This document shows positions 1 to 13,086 of a DNA stretch of 64,000 bases, piece after piece (positions within the stretch are counted from its first letter, which is position 1; the number at the start of each line of letters is the position of its first letter). Below the pieces are notes generated by a model. The model saw only the letters and a list, made by a program, of their open reading frames with translations. It had not been told where the DNA came from and did not search any database. Source of the DNA: Isoetes taiwanensis (taxonomy: Eukaryota > Streptophyta > Lycopodiopsida > Isoetales > Isoetaceae). Position numbers and translations under genes: made by a program. The stretch is taken from contig JAJEKV010000031.1 in the NCBI GenBank assembly GCA_021234155.1, forward strand, positions 3,512,898-3,576,897, given 5' to 3'.

Positions 1-640
1 TTCTATATGGTGGGGATGGGTAGCCGCGACACACGAACTACCCAATTTAAAAAATAAAGGGAAAATCCAATTATATCATTTGGACCCCAAAACAAATACA
101 ATGCTAATAGATGAGTGGTTGATGTACCCGCCGAAAGCTTATCACCGGATTAAAAACCTCACCCTTCGGGTTTTCGAGGAAAAAACCCTAGTGATAAGCC
201 TTCGGCAAAGGGCTTAGACAAACGTAAAGGCATAGAATCGCCCCAAAACCCCCCATGGAGAAGTCGAAACGGATGCCGCCGCCAACCCCGTAACTGCACT
301 CACCAACACAACAAAACGAGAAACATACCAGAATAGCATCACCCAAATGGGTGGAAAAGCATCACCCAAATGGGTAGAAAAACATGATAAAATGTAACTT
401 GTACAAAATATAATAAACAAAGAAGGGGAGGGTGGGTTCAAAGAGAATAAGGTAATCGGGCCGAGAGAAGAGGAAGCCGATGAGACGTGGATGCGTAAAC
501 GCTACCGGAAATAGCTTAACTCCCAACCAAAAACGGGCATGCGCCGCCCGCATGCATGCATGACATGCATGCTCATCCCATTCTAGAATGGCGATCCGAT
601 GTCTCGGATCGATGCGATTAGTAAAACACATATATGACGA
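1..640 (-). repeat. Dispersed non-coding repeat family A, copy 1
   Basis: The stretch matches, in reverse orientation, segments at 15.8-16.9, 54.4-55.4 and 56.1-57.0 kb. Shared landmarks are the GGACCCCAAA block near 80-90, a stem made by GCTTATCACC and GTGATAAGCC near 137-200, a TCGAGGAAAA block near 175, a CATGCATGCATGACATGC stretch near 550-570, and a CGATCCGATGTCTCGGATCG palindrome near 591-611. No coding potential is visible. The copy is cut by the window edge, so its true end is unknown. Confidence 0.7.
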
Positions 641-1640
641 GCTTTTAACCCTCTTTTATGTGAATATAATAAGTTACTAGATGCATTTTGACAACAAAAT
701 AAAGCTTGCCTCTGAATATTATAAACAACTCAGCAACACTAGGTTTGAAAAGCAAATTGTTTTGAGATTTGTTACTTGCAAACCATAACAAACAACTTAC
801 ATCAGAGTAATATAACAACGCTCAATCCTAACACATTATAACATAAAATGCACATTAGAGTAACTAGTAACGGGTGCCCGGCGTTGCCGGGCATAGTTAC
901 GGGCTTGTTGTAGGCAATGATGAAGTTGTATACTTAAATATGTGTATAGACAAAAATCTTGATGTATGTCTATTGTATTCATCTAGACAGGTTGTAGAAG
1001 AGTTAAAGAACTCTTTGTGATAAGAAAATATATTGATCCTATTGGTTGTTGGGTTTGAGTGGTATTGTAGGGAAGCTTGAAGTAGCAGATGTAGATTACC
1101 TTTGCCTAATTGAAGGGGAAGCCAAAAATGGGAGAACTGAAGTGGGGTTAAGTATAGGTTTATTATAGGAAAGCATATCTATTGTTTAAATATAGATTAA
1201 GTTGGTAAGTGTAAATGGGCGCAGAAATACTATTCTTTTGTAGGAATTAAAGTTATTGCATTTGAAGGTTTTGCCCAACATTGTCAAGCTTTGGCAACAA
1301 AGTCTTACATTGGAGTTGGCAGTTTAAAATCGTGTTGAATGGTCTCTAGAGTCTCCAACCATAATTCACAATGCACAATGGACCAGAAGATCATGTAATT
1401 GATGAATCCAAATGATAATGAATTTGCATTATGCCTATTATAAGTCATTTGCACCTCTTTGATAATAGAATTTACGCTAATATATAACATATGCATTTAT
1501 AATAAACGTTTATTGCATCCAAGTACACCTATGATCTTTTCGGACCCAAGTCAATGGTCTAATCCTATATCATCAAGAGATGGCATCAATGTTTTGTGTG
1601 GAATTCTCATATTATATATTTAAACGTTTACAAAGTCATG
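641..1640. other. AT-rich spacer, nothing recognised
   Basis: No open frame with family resemblance, no RNA gene and no repeat boundary that I can support. The short open frames here are not convincing. Confidence 0.5.
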
Positions 1641-2180
1641 GAAACCCATCTAGTCTATTTGCTTCATGACGTGGACCATATAAATGGACTGCAAGTGAGT
1701 TAAACATGTATTTACTAATGGAGATCCACTCTATTCCATTTGCTTCAGATATATATTTGAACATGTACATGACTAATGGAGACTCATATACTCTATTTGC
1801 TTCATGATAGACCATATGAATGGACTATAATATGGCTGCTACAGCGGATGGATTTGAATATGCCATTTATATTTTTAGAAATTCAAACTAAGGTGCAGTG
1901 CATTTACTTTGGTCAACCCTATGAACTCTTAAGCATCGCAAAGTATGCTATAGTGAAATCTAGTGCGATAATTAACTTAGCCTTGTCCACATCTTGAGAA
2001 TTGCACATTGCATAGCTACTACATTGAATTGCATTGTTGATTCTATAGCAATTATGCACAACTACTACATTGAATTGCATTGTTGGTTCTATGGCAAGTT
2101 TGAATTGCATTGTTGGTTTTATAGCGAGTTAGGGACTATTTCATCCATTCAATTCCAATGTTGGTTGTATAGAAAGTTAA
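1640..2180. repeat. Degenerate local repeats
   Basis: Two sets of diverged direct repeats are readable. One is built on 'CATTTGCTTCA...ATGGACTAT' (about 1640-1830). The other is built on 'TTGAATTGCATTGTTGGTT..TATAG' (about 2010-2180, four related copies). They are non-coding and their origin is unknown. Confidence 0.5.
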
Positions 2181-2416
2181 AGGGGCTATTTTATCCGTGT
2201 CTCGCTGCTGCAATCTTATTAATGTGGATTTCCACCCGCCATTGCAAATCAGGCCCTTGCTCCTGCACCATTGCAAATTAGGCCCTTGCTCCTCCATGAG
2301 TCCCTGCCAAAGGTGAGGGGTCACTCTTTTCAAGAAATGCTGCCTTTGGGGAAAGGCATTAAGTGCAAAGGTGAAAAATGTAAAGAAAATGTAACAAAAT
2401 GTTAATTTTTTGGTTA

Positions 2417-2644
2417 ATTGTGATGTGTATGCATTGTCTTCAAAATCTAAAAAGCACGTTAAAGGTGAGTAGATGAATTAAAATTTTAACAAAAGTCATG
2501 TTACATTTTAATGGCTATCAAAGTGACCAAATTGTGATGTGTATGCATTGTCTTCAAAATCTAAAGAGCACGTCAAAGGTGAGTAGATGAATTAAAATTT
2601 TAACAAAAGTCATGTTACATTTTAAAGGCTATCAAAGTGACCAA
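2417..2644. repeat. 114-bp tandem duplication
   Basis: Two nearly identical 114-bp units lie head to tail, at 2417-2530 and 2531-2644. Each starts ATTGTGATGTGTATGCATTG. The few differences suggest a fairly recent duplication. Confidence 0.85.
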
Positions 2645-2710
2645 TTTGATAGAATGAATCAATCTGTATACATTAAAATTTTCCTGAGAATACATCCCCT
2701 TTAAGGGGTT

Positions 2711-3030
2711 CCTGTTATGTTATATGGACAAAAAACTTGTGAGGCGTGTTGCTCCTGTTATATGGACAAAAAACTTGTGAGGCCTGTTGCTTCAATAAAT
2801 GCCATTTCAGCTAAAGCTTACCATGATTTGCTTCAATAAATGCCATTTCAGCTAAAGCTTACCATGATTTGCCACATAAAACTCAGTCATTGAGACTTTA
2901 TACATTGATCTGGAGGATCCTGGTTTTTCTCAAGGCAGTTTGAGCCGGATCGAGAGCAAAGCGCTTGAGAAAGGAAGACTTTATACATTCATCTGGAGGA
3001 TCCTGGTTTTTCTGTGCAGGTTTGAGCTGG
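2711..3030. repeat. Cluster of short direct duplications
   Basis: Three independent short duplications sit side by side. A TATATGGACAAAAAACTTG block is duplicated near 2720 and 2757. A ~42-bp block starting TGCTTCAATAAATGCC is duplicated at about 2788 and 2829. A block starting GACTTTATACATT is duplicated at about 2893 and 2977. They look like repeated slippage or repair patches rather than one element. Confidence 0.7.
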
Positions 3031-6000
3031 ATAAGGAAGACTGCTTAGACTCAAGAATAAAAGACCAAGCATTCCAAGCTGTAAACACGACAAAATATTA
3101 GAGGCACATCATCATCACTGAAATAGATTTTCAAAATTCTAGATTCTGAGGGCACCTGCAGGATAGGAAACAAAATAACCTACATTAACTTGCATTTGAT
3201 GAACTTGGCATAAATGTTATCATGTACCCTTGCATATCTGCATATTCTGTTATCATGTACCTTTGCATATCTGCATATTCCTAAGATTGCCACTAACATA
3301 ATTAATTGCTGAGGAGCTTTTAGAGCAATTTAAGCCATTGCGAGCTGAGATATCCTGATTATTCATTTCCAAATGCATAATAGATATTGCCTCACATGTG
3401 GAAATCTGTTGTACAGTGGAAAGAAAAGCCGATGTTCTTGTTGATCTAATGGCCAAAAGGATACACTTACACTGGCTTGTTAGAAAAATGCATTGTGGTT
3501 TCGAATACTTAGAATGAACAGGATAACATGGTGTCTTCTTGTTTTGCGTTGGAAAACGAATGGTACATGAGGGGAGGGATAAATGGAGCAGAATTCAAGA
3601 ACATAGGCTATCAAGCAGAGCTAGGAAGGAAGACAGAAGCACAGAGCACAAAGTTCATGGGATTTGACACGCTAAACCTGTAGCAGCAGCCATATTTTGG
3701 GCAGACAATTCCAACATTCTATGCAGCAGAGAAGAATTGTGAGCAAAACAAAGGCGTAAATGGAACCGGGGAGGTTCAACACGCCGTTGTTAAAGCCGAA
3801 CCCCTCGTGACATTGCACAAACCATACACATAGGATTATCAAAACGACGTGTGACTTCCATGCATCGACATTCTCGTGCAAAATTTGAACCGGGCATACA
3901 GCTTTCTAGACCCCACCTTTAGACATATAGCCATTTTAGGTGCCCAATTTGTCGCTCCAATGCGTTGTCTCTAAGCAACAACTGAGGGCATATCACTTCA
4001 AGAAGAACTTGCATCAACTCAAATCTTTATGTCGCCAACCTGCACATTACAGAGCAATCAAACCTTTTATTTTAAATTATTTTAACAAATCAAAGTTGTT
4101 AAGCTTCACTTTGTAAACCAACTGTTTGGATACCTTTGCTTGCATACCTCTGAAGCCTTAGAATCCCAATAATCCAGGGTAAAACTTGACCTCCTTGCCC
4201 CAAAACATGTTACACTTCTTGCACTAAAAATGCCACAATTTGATAAGTGTCATGTATGCAGGAACAGATCTTACAACACCTCAAGCTGTTGGACATCATC
4301 AGATATAGCCATTGCATTGGGTAATTCCTCTGAAGAAATCATATTACACATAAGGCTATGGGATATACCACCAATAAGGCCATAAGCAATGGAGTATATC
4401 AAACGCATAAGGATCATGATTGAAAAGGCAGGAATGCACAGAGATTGATAAAGTAGTTAAAATACATTTGGAACTTTTGATCTTCCTGATGCAGCGGAGA
4501 GATGGAGCTTTGCCAGAAGGATCAGTGATTAAGGCTTTACTGGATGTCCAAAGTAGAAACACTTTTTTTGCCAAAGATATGTTTGAATGGGGTATCTATT
4601 GTACAACAAAGAAGAAAACTTGCAAAAATTGTTAATACACGATACCTTCTTGGATAAGCCGCCTCGTCATGAATCTCTAGAGGGAGAGTAAAGAACTAAT
4701 GATGCCAAATCAAAGAAGGCATTACAATCAAGTCCACGCCAAAAACAACCCAAAGCGTATAAAATAAGCACAAAAATGGGTGCAAAGAACAACGATGAGA
4801 ACAATAATGTGTTATCTTTTTCGACACTCTGCGATGACACTTTTGTTTTGTTATATGTTTTTGCCTATAAACTGGCACACCTCAATATAAACCCTTTCAA
4901 AAATGGTCTTTTTCCTTTGGTTTTTTTTTTATAGAACATGATCCTATAGACAAAAAACTAAGAGAACAAACCTTTGGAAACCGAGAACGAAAAGGCGTGG
5001 ATGCAATTCGGGAGGCACTTTGAGGAAGAGCAAACACAAAGAAAAAACATTTCCTCTAAAAATCAACTAAAGTAGTCAAATAAATTATCCCGTGAACTCT
5101 TACACGCTCGCTATAGAACCTAACAAAAGGATCTTCGAGACTCTAGCATTCCCGAGCATAGCATCAAAACCCTAAACAAAGAAGATGTTACCCGATATTT
5201 GGACCACAAATTTCACCATACAAATGTTGACCACAACTGACACCGGTCACCATGCCGCTAGATGTACAAAAAGCTTTGTTGGAACTTGTTTAAGCCCCCG
5301 AACATGAAAATGGATTGAAGAGTTGGTTGATTGTGTGTTATCCAACTTGCAACCTAACCCCGCTCCACCATAGTTGTCCACCAAGTACCTGATGTTAGAC
5401 ACCATAAGAATGAGCATGGTCATTTTGAACTTCAAAAAACGAAAGCAAAAATACCTGTTATTTGCCACAACGACCATGTTGAAAAGCCAGTTGTTAAGAC
5501 TGGAGCCAGAACTACTACTGATTTGCAATGGCCGGAATCGCAACCTCAAAGCAGATCCGTCGACTCTAAAATGCAAAATATCATCTCGAATGAATTGTCG
5601 CATAGAACCCCGGCTATGCAGAGCCAAGACCGAAGCTTTAACCCGCTCAAACACACCTTCGTAAAACCCCGAGCTACTCCGTGAAGACAAGGTAGTGGCC
5701 GAAATTGCAACCTAAAGGCCGATTCATCCACTCCAAATTGCAAAATGCACATAAATTTACAGAGCACTTGATGAATAAAGCATGCCAATCCAATTGGCGA
5801 ACATGCATGGGGCGACAGCTGCAAGAAAGGGATATGGGCATCTGCTAAAGTCTCGGAATCGATAAGGCAACCCCAAAACCTAGAATTTGAAACTCGATAT
5901 TTGGAATACTGGAAAGTTTTCCGGCAGGTAAAAACTTATAGACCTTAGAAAACTAACCTGGAAAAAAAATCTAAAAAGTTTTCGGCATGTCGGAAAAACC

Positions 6001-6514
6001 AAATTTAAACAATAGATAAGCCATAATAAACAATTTTCACAAAATGAACACAACACGGAATGAAGGCCTAGTGTCCTATTTGTGCAACATCAACACAATA
6101 TGGGGTGAAGGCCTATTGTTCTCTTCTTTCCCTTTGTTGGCTTATTCGTTATATTTAAGTTTCATCATTGGCACGTTCTTAACTCATGCCCAGCAACACT
6201 GGCACTGTTACTAGTGACAAAAGAAAAACAAAGAAAAGAAGAAAAAATTGTCTGGATAAACGTAACGTAAACCTATGTCATTTGTTAGATGACACATGAG
6301 TAGGGGTTACATGCAAAGACAAGATTAAAGCTTCTTTGGCACGATTCCCAGAAGGGGCATAAAGCCACATTGAGCACGTCAATACATTCAAATTGCTAAG
6401 TTCTAAGAAAAGAGAAAAAAATATAGTCATATAGATCGGAGAGAGGACCATTCTAGAATTGGGCTCGAATGAAACTGACAAAGCTTCCTAAGGCAAAATG
6501 CTACACCAAGCTAT
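3031..6514. other. Spacer without recognised genes
   Basis: I see no supported gene. A short repeat built on TTATCATGTACC occurs twice near 3217 and 3250. A diverged ~65-bp repeat (GCAACCTAAAGGCCGAT-like) occurs at about 5528 and 5698. The open frames at 5247-5690 and 5546-5824 on the minus strand run over that repeat, lack family resemblance and are not called as genes. Confidence 0.45.
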
Positions 6515-6830
6515 ATGCTATCAGTGTAGAGGAGTCTTATATAGAGGCCCATACAAACAGTGTTATATAGAGGAGTCTTATATAGAGGCCCATACAAATA
6601 GTGTTATATAGAGGAGTCTTATATAGAGGCCCATATAAACAGATGTCGTACATATGCGCAGCAATGCCGGGCACAAGTTTACCAGTCTTATATAGAGGAG
6701 TCTTATATAGAGGCTCATATAGACAGATGCCGTATAGAGGAGTCTTATATAGAGGCTCATATGTATAGAGGAGTCTTAATATAGAGACTCATATAAACAG
6801 AGGCCGTACATATGCCTAGCAACACCGGGC
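6515..6830. repeat. Minisatellite with TATATAGAGGAGTCTTATAT core
   Basis: About seven imperfect copies of a core reading TATATAGAGGAGTCTTATAT followed by AGAGGCCCATA run from about 6524 to 6800. They are interrupted twice by a 'CATATGC..AGCAA.....GGGCACAAGTTTAC' spacer. The array ends about 220 bp before the HKT 1 start codon, so it lies in the probable promoter region. Confidence 0.8.
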
Positions 6831-7052
6831 ACAAGTTTACAAGTGTAAGTTATACGTCTTTGGTTAAAAGACATTCTAATCCTTACCACCGCTAAATTTG
6901 CTACAAATAGACGACCACACTGGTCCGAGTTTCCCCGACAGATATGAAGATGTCGAACTCGCATAGGGTGAAAAACAGCAAATTAAGGATTTACATGTGG
7001 CGTTTAGGTATAATAGATACAATTCCGATCCAGAACTGATCATGCAGGGGCA

Positions 7053-9077
7053 ATGGGAATAGAATCGCAAACATCAATTCCGACCCAGATGGGGCATTTC
7101 AAAATCCGAAGGCATATCACATACTACCGCCTGCATTTCGCTTACTTTGTGACCCTTTGCATAATAGGATCTATCATTCTTTACCTTACTCCAAAACGCC
7201 AGTCTATGAAGGTGAGATACATAGACGCCCTCTTCAATGTTGTTTCTGTTACCACAGTTACAGGTCTTGTGAGCATAAATCCTCAAGGCCTAAGCCCCTT
7301 TGATGGCGTGCTTCTTATGACCCTCATGCTGCTGGGTAGCCAGATTTTTACCTCCTTAGTCCCTCTCTATGTCAGAAGATGTGCTTTCCAACGCCAGATT
7401 ATGAAGACAGAAGCAGAATACATGCAAATCAAGGCTGCCATATCTCTTCAAGCTGGCCATAATCTAGAACCCAATAAGAATTCCATGCCTCAGAATGGAA
7501 ATTGCACTGTCCAGGCTTCAGATTCAGAGCAGACCTATCTCGCAGTCCTCTTCACAAAATCATTGAAGAAAATATGGGGTAAAAGGCTCCTTAAAAAGCC
7601 TGCTAATCATGGTAGAATCCGCGAAGAAATTCAAAAGCAGGGCAATCCTGGTGATATATCAGATCCTATGCAAAGGCTTTACCTTGAACACGATGCTTCT
7701 GTTCTTCTAAGCCGTGTAGTTATCTTGTATTTCATTGGAGTACAATTTATATGGTTTATTGGTATCCTCATATGTGTAGCAGCAAGCCCCCAAAATGTTC
7801 ATACCCTTAATTCCAAACATCTTAATCTAGGCCTCTTTTCTAGCTTCACCGCCGTATCCATGTTTGCAAATGCCGGCTTTTCTCTAGCAAATGAGAATCT
7901 CATCGCGGTCCGCCAGAATCCCACCCTTCTCCTCTGGTTAAGCTTGCTAGTACTTATGGGGAACACCATGTATGCCCCATGCTTAAGAGGCATCATCTTC
8001 CTCCTCCATAGACATTCAAAGGGCAAGACCAGATTGGCATATGAGTACCTCCTGAATCACCCAAGAACTTGCTATACCCATCTCTTCCCCCATGCTCAAA
8101 CCATGTGGTTGATCTATACCATCATTGCTTTCAACACAACAGAGTGTTTCTTCTTCTTCCTACTAGATTGGAATTCTGTAGCTCTGCATGGTCTCTCGCC
8201 AATTCGAAAGATTGCAGTAGGGATAGTTCAATCAGTCTCAACTCGAAGCGCTGGAGCCAACGCGGTAAACCTTGGAGACCTTTCACCCTCCATGTTGGTG
8301 CTATATGTTGGGCTAATGTGAGTCCACTTAAGATTGCTCTTAGGTGTTACTTTTCTTAGATTTGTTTCTTATATTGCGCTTTTCTTTTATAGGTATGTTG
8401 CAGTGTACCCAGTATACCTCTCGAGACAAAATACTAGAGTAAAAGAAGAATCTAAGACTTATCGGAAAGTAAGAACTAAGTATAAACAAGTGATGATTCA
8501 AAGCCAGAAGCTCTTAGTTCGTGATTCGGCATATCTATTCATTGCAGTTTTTTTTATCACTCTATGCGAGAAGAAGCAGATCGAAAATGATAGTCTAAAC
8601 TTCTCCATATTCAACGTTATTTTTGAGGTGATCAGGTATTCTAAGTTGCAGTTTAGTTGCTTTAAAGTGTAGCTAGTTGTAGTTTATTAATGTGGTCTAT
8701 TTCTCTTATGTAGTGGATATGGGAATGTGGGATTATCGGTTGGATACAGCTGCAACTTGAGGAAGAACCTAGATGAGCCATGCACAGATGTGCCATGGAG
8801 CTTATCAGGAGAATTTAACACTTTGGCAAAGTTGTTAGTTATTCTAGTTATGTTGTTGGGAAGACATAGAGACCTACCTGAGAATATTGATGTTGCAGTA
8901 ACTATGCCTCGCAGAGCTACCTCTGGGGTACTTGCCTCTTTGCACTCGTATGCATCCTTGCCACCCATTTCTAAGCTCACAACTGCTATGTCCATGCCAT
9001 CATTGCCATCATTTTCTAAACACGTGTCCATGCCATCAATATTTGAAAGTGGAAAGCCACCTTCATTGACCAATTAA
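7053..9077 (+). CDS. HKT-type sodium/potassium transporter, gene 1 (3 exons)
   Basis: Plasma-membrane cation transporter or channel of the TrkH/HKT superfamily. Three exons join cleanly at 7053-8317, 8393-8635 and 8714-9077 with GT..AG introns of 75 and 78 bp, giving 623 aa. All four pore loops of the fold are readable: VTGLVSI (about residue 71), FANAGFS (about 275), STRSAGAN (about 401) and SGYGNVGLS (about 509). The last one spans the exon 2/3 junction. Each selectivity-filter position is glycine. In flowering-plant HKTs a glycine in loop A, rather than serine, goes with potassium permeability. Applying that rule here is inference. The chosen ATG begins MGIESQ, shortly before the first membrane segment. 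A tail of about 60 residues after the LGRHR motif makes it longer than the usual 500-550 aa. The intron positions match those of the second copy at 47-49 kb exactly. It could be expressed, since no break is seen. Confidence 0.93.
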
Positions 9078-10384
9078 TCAAAACGCCATGATTTCATGTA
9101 ATAACTGTTGACTTAAAGAGAAAACTTCTCATATAATAGATTGAACATGGTTTATATATTTTGTAGATTTTCTTTCACTTGCTACGTATTACAACATGTG
9201 GTCAAATATGATTTCTAATGCCCTATCATTCCAAAAAAAATGGTATAATTAACCACCGACTTTTGTTGCCGTGCAATCTATATAATATGAAGCACTTAGT
9301 TTCTTCCTTTGCATGTGCTTGTGACATTTAAAAGGCCATTTTCCCAAATACTCTTTAAACACCTCATGTTGTGTTCAATGAAGCAAGTATTAAAACATAA
9401 ACAATTATTGAGGTGGGTGGGATTTGCCATTCAAGGAACGTTAATTTTGGTGTGGGATTTTCTATTACATTTGGTAAATGATTTCTTCATTTCCTCAAGA
9501 GGCAAGTAGTAAAACTGATATGTTGTGACGTAGTTCAAGCATAGAATTAAGGAACTTCTATTCAACAAGATGCATGTCAATAGTATATAGTTTGCTACAT
9601 ATAACATGTACTGCGCATGCATACCCAGTACATATGACATAAATGGTGCATTAGGCTATAACCACTGCCATTTATGCAAAAATATAATGCCTTGCTCTCA
9701 ATATTTTTGAACAATAGTATAGATGCTAGATTTTTTGAGTTCAACACCTACTTAAACAAATATTTGCTTTTAATATCTATTCCTTATCTTAAAAGGCCAC
9801 ATTTTATCTTCTTGGATGGCCACAACACCAATGTTGAATTTGATGCGATATTGGCTGTAAATGAAGACACTGGAGTTGAGGCTCTAGGATAGAGGTAGAC
9901 GATTACAAAAGTAGTGAACTACAAATGAGGGGTTAAAATAGGGCAAGATAGGTTTAGGTTTAGGTTCAGGTGCCTATAAGTATAAAGGTAACATTAAAAT
10001 ATTCCAAACGCTCTTTACACAGTAATGTACCTATTTTCTCCCTAGTGGAGCCAGAGGAGGTTTTCCCAGGGTTTATGCTGGCAGATATTAAGTGAAATAG
10101 CTTTGTTTATGGCGACCACACTGGTTAAATCATGTTCGAGCTATATGTATATATATGTATCATGCTTCCAATACAAGTATCTAGTTGAAATTTTATACAA
10201 CAAGATTTTAGGGTAGTTGTATTTTAATCTATTATGTTTCTATCATGGATCCTATTCTCTTAGTTAACACCCAGAAGTGCTAAACTTCATAAACATATAT
10301 AAGGCCCATTGCATGCCACTTTATGAAACTTACATTTTTGAAGAGGTTTCCATTATCGACTACAAAGATCAGAGGCCACATCAC
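9078..10384. other. Spacer downstream of HKT 1
   Basis: The first ~60 bp resemble the sequence after HKT 2 and probably contain the 3' UTR. The rest is AT-rich, with no supported gene or repeat boundary. Confidence 0.5.
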
Positions 10385-12843
10385 AAGACATGACATACCC
10401 ACATACCCGGCAACCTGCAAGATGCCAACCAGGGCGCCCCACTGATGCACCACCAAGCTGCCCCATGCCACCACAGCCCCAGCACAGGCCACAACCCACG
10501 CCCCGCACATCGCAAACAGCGAATGCCGTAGCAGCCACCACGAGCGCGACCATCTTAGAGTTACAGGAGCGGAGACGCAAGAGCCACAATGTGGTGGTGC
10601 GCGATTTGACAGAGGAGACAGGAGAGCACCTCATCAACCGAGTCCAAACACAGATCCTGGCCCGGATGACATTCCACATGCCCATACATATTGTTAAGGC
10701 GACACGCCATGGGGCCCAGCGCCCTGACCGTCCTCGAGTAGTCATCTTCACAGTCAGGGACGTGCAAGAGCAAGCATCCATCCTGCGCCAAGGCAGGCAC
10801 TTGAAGGGGACTGCCTTGTACGTGGACCAGGATCTGACTCTGGCATAGAAAGAGTACAGCAGGCATGAGTTGGAGAAAGTCAAGAGTGTCCGCAGATAGG
10901 GAGGCGCAGCAGGGCTGGTTCGGGGAAGGATGCAGATCTTCAGGCTACCAAATGCTGATGCATGCACCTCAAACTCTCGAGGCCCTTCTGCCGTGACCCC
11001 AGCTGCACACCCTGCTACAATGGCCTCACCTGCCACTACCGACAGGCCACATGCCGCCTCCATCTCCACCACCATCCCTTGTGCTGTCACCGCCAAACCT
11101 ACTGCTGCAGCTCCTGCCAGCAAATAAGGATTGTGCCTGCGCATGGTCTCTTGGAATTGTCGGGGTTTCCCATGGCAGAAGGGAGATAGTCTCAACTCAG
11201 TTGCCACCGATATGGACCTCATATTCATCATGGAAACATGGGAGCATGCTGGACATAGACTACCCGACTTGCCAGGATACCATCGCTACTCTGTCTTCAA
11301 TGAATGAGCGAGGGGGGCACGGAGGGGTCTGCACTACGGGACAGTCCCGGCACGGTCGGTTTCCACGTGCAAGGCAGGACAAACATAGGTGTAAATGCGG
11401 CGTCGCGTAAGTGCGATGGTAGCCCCTCTTTGTGGCGACACGGTACTTCCCACATGAAAACAACTTCTATCACAACCATCCGTGTGGATGGGTGGATATG
11501 TCGATCTATCACGATGACATACGCAAAGCACAAGCGTAAGGGTAGGGTCATGCTGGATTTGGAGACTTCAATGCACACGACCGGCACGGAACAACCCGAT
11601 GAGATTTGACCCTCTCGCCAGATGATGTGTTGCATTTGAGCCCTCGCCAGGAGCTTGGCCATGGGCATCGGAGTTGACATTGGGTCTCGTGCTATGGGAG
11701 GCGCTTTGTTCTTTGCTTGCGGTATCTTTGACCTTGTGGATTTGCAATGGACTAGCATTAGTGGCCGCCCTCCGGCCAAACATACTTTGGGGCAAAGAGA
11801 ACCAGGGAGGTGGGTCCACCAGTGGTAGACTATGTTTTGGTAGCCGAGCGGGGACATGAATTTCGTCAAATATTTTCGAAAGTGGGAACAAGGTTGGAAG
11901 GAATGAGGTGGACTCGAGACCACCGCCGCTCTACTAGGTTGGCTTGGTAGGTTGCTCGGACACGCATCCAACACCTCCCTCGTGTGCTCGGCAAAAGGTT
12001 GGACTATGAGCTAGCTTCCTACTTACTCCCGGATGCTTACGGAGGATCCGGGCAAACATCTCACAATCCTCAACGTTGGAGCAAAGTGTGCGAGGCTCAT
12101 TAACGCCCCTGAGTCGGCTGTAGAGGTGTTTTGGAGAAGTAGCCCGGCAACCTCAAAAGCTTCGACTTTTCAAGATAACCGATGGTTCGATGCCGAAAGT
12201 GCAAAGAACACAAATGCTTGGTTCGCCAAGTCATAGTTCTGCTTCATTTCCGGATGCGATGAAGGAATACCGCATTTTCCTTAAGGCTAGAAAGGCCAGG
12301 TATATTGCGGCCCATCAACAGGAAATGTTCTTCCTCCTGGAACGTCATCCCGGGACGTGCGGGCGGAGAGTGCTCGGGAGGCCGGTGCTACCCACGGGAA
12401 ACATCACTCCGCACCCGTGGGGAAATACACATAGCAAGCTCTACAACCACGAGGGTGCAGGCGGCATTACCCCGGCCGGGGGCTCGCGATTGGAAATCCG
12501 CAGGCAGAGGTTGCCAATGGGGGCTGCAACGTCTAGCCAATGGAAAAAGCACCAGACCTTGATGGCATGCAGGCAGAGTTACTCAAGTGGGCACGGCCAT
12601 CCAAGGCACCGGTACTGCCCGACATGTTCAATAAGGCATTGCGGGAAGGTTTTCCCCCGGCAATGGACCACTAGCAGGGTTGTCCCAATCTACAAGGCAG
12701 GAGACCCACATTGCCCGGCCAATTACCGAACCATCATGATCAGCTCAGGGTTTGCAAAGCTTCTTTCCTGGATCCTCGAGCGGCAGTTGACAGGATGGGC
12801 AGAGGCAGCAGGAGTGCAGGCACTCACACAGTTGCTAACATAA
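10385..12843 (+). mobile_element. Decayed LINE (non-LTR retrotransposon), 3' part missing
   Basis: Three LINE domains follow in order but in broken frames. First, 10390-10848 encodes a proline-rich start followed by an ORF1-like RNA-binding fold (NVVVRDL ... RPRVVIFTVRD ... LKGTALYVDQDLT). Second, an apurinic endonuclease starts near 11138 (MVSWNCRGF ... IFIMETWEH) and its GDFNAHDR motif lies at 11561. Third, reverse transcriptase begins near 12540 (KAPDLDGMQAE) and runs through VVPIYKAGDP and NYRTIMI to the ILERQLTGWAEAAG segment, stopping near 12825. The YADD catalytic box and everything after it are absent. Several stops and frame shifts make it non-functional as written. The stretch is GC-richer than its flanks, as expected for an insertion. 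Confidence 0.85.
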
Positions 12844-13086
12844 ATACATTTTCAAGTTACTTAAAGTTTTAACCAAATTCTTGTAGTGGCTAAAATGTTT
12901 TAGAAAACTTCTCGTAGCATCATAACGAGTAAATACGTACTGAGTCTATGTGTGCAAAGCCTCGTAATTATAAAATTTGTACCGAGCTTATGTGCGCATA
13001 GGCTCTTAACAATAAAACATTTTGTATAGTCGAGTGGCTATGCGCGCATAAACAGTGAGCAGGTAAAAAAATTTGTATAGTCAAGT

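Noticed and set aside
5247-5824. Two overlapping Ser/Phe-rich minus-strand frames as a gene
   Set aside because: They cover a diverged local repeat and look alike for that reason; no domain is seen.
7074-9073. Minus-strand open frames across HKT 1 (and plus-strand ones across HKT 2)
   Set aside because: They mirror strongly conserved exons and have no family resemblance.
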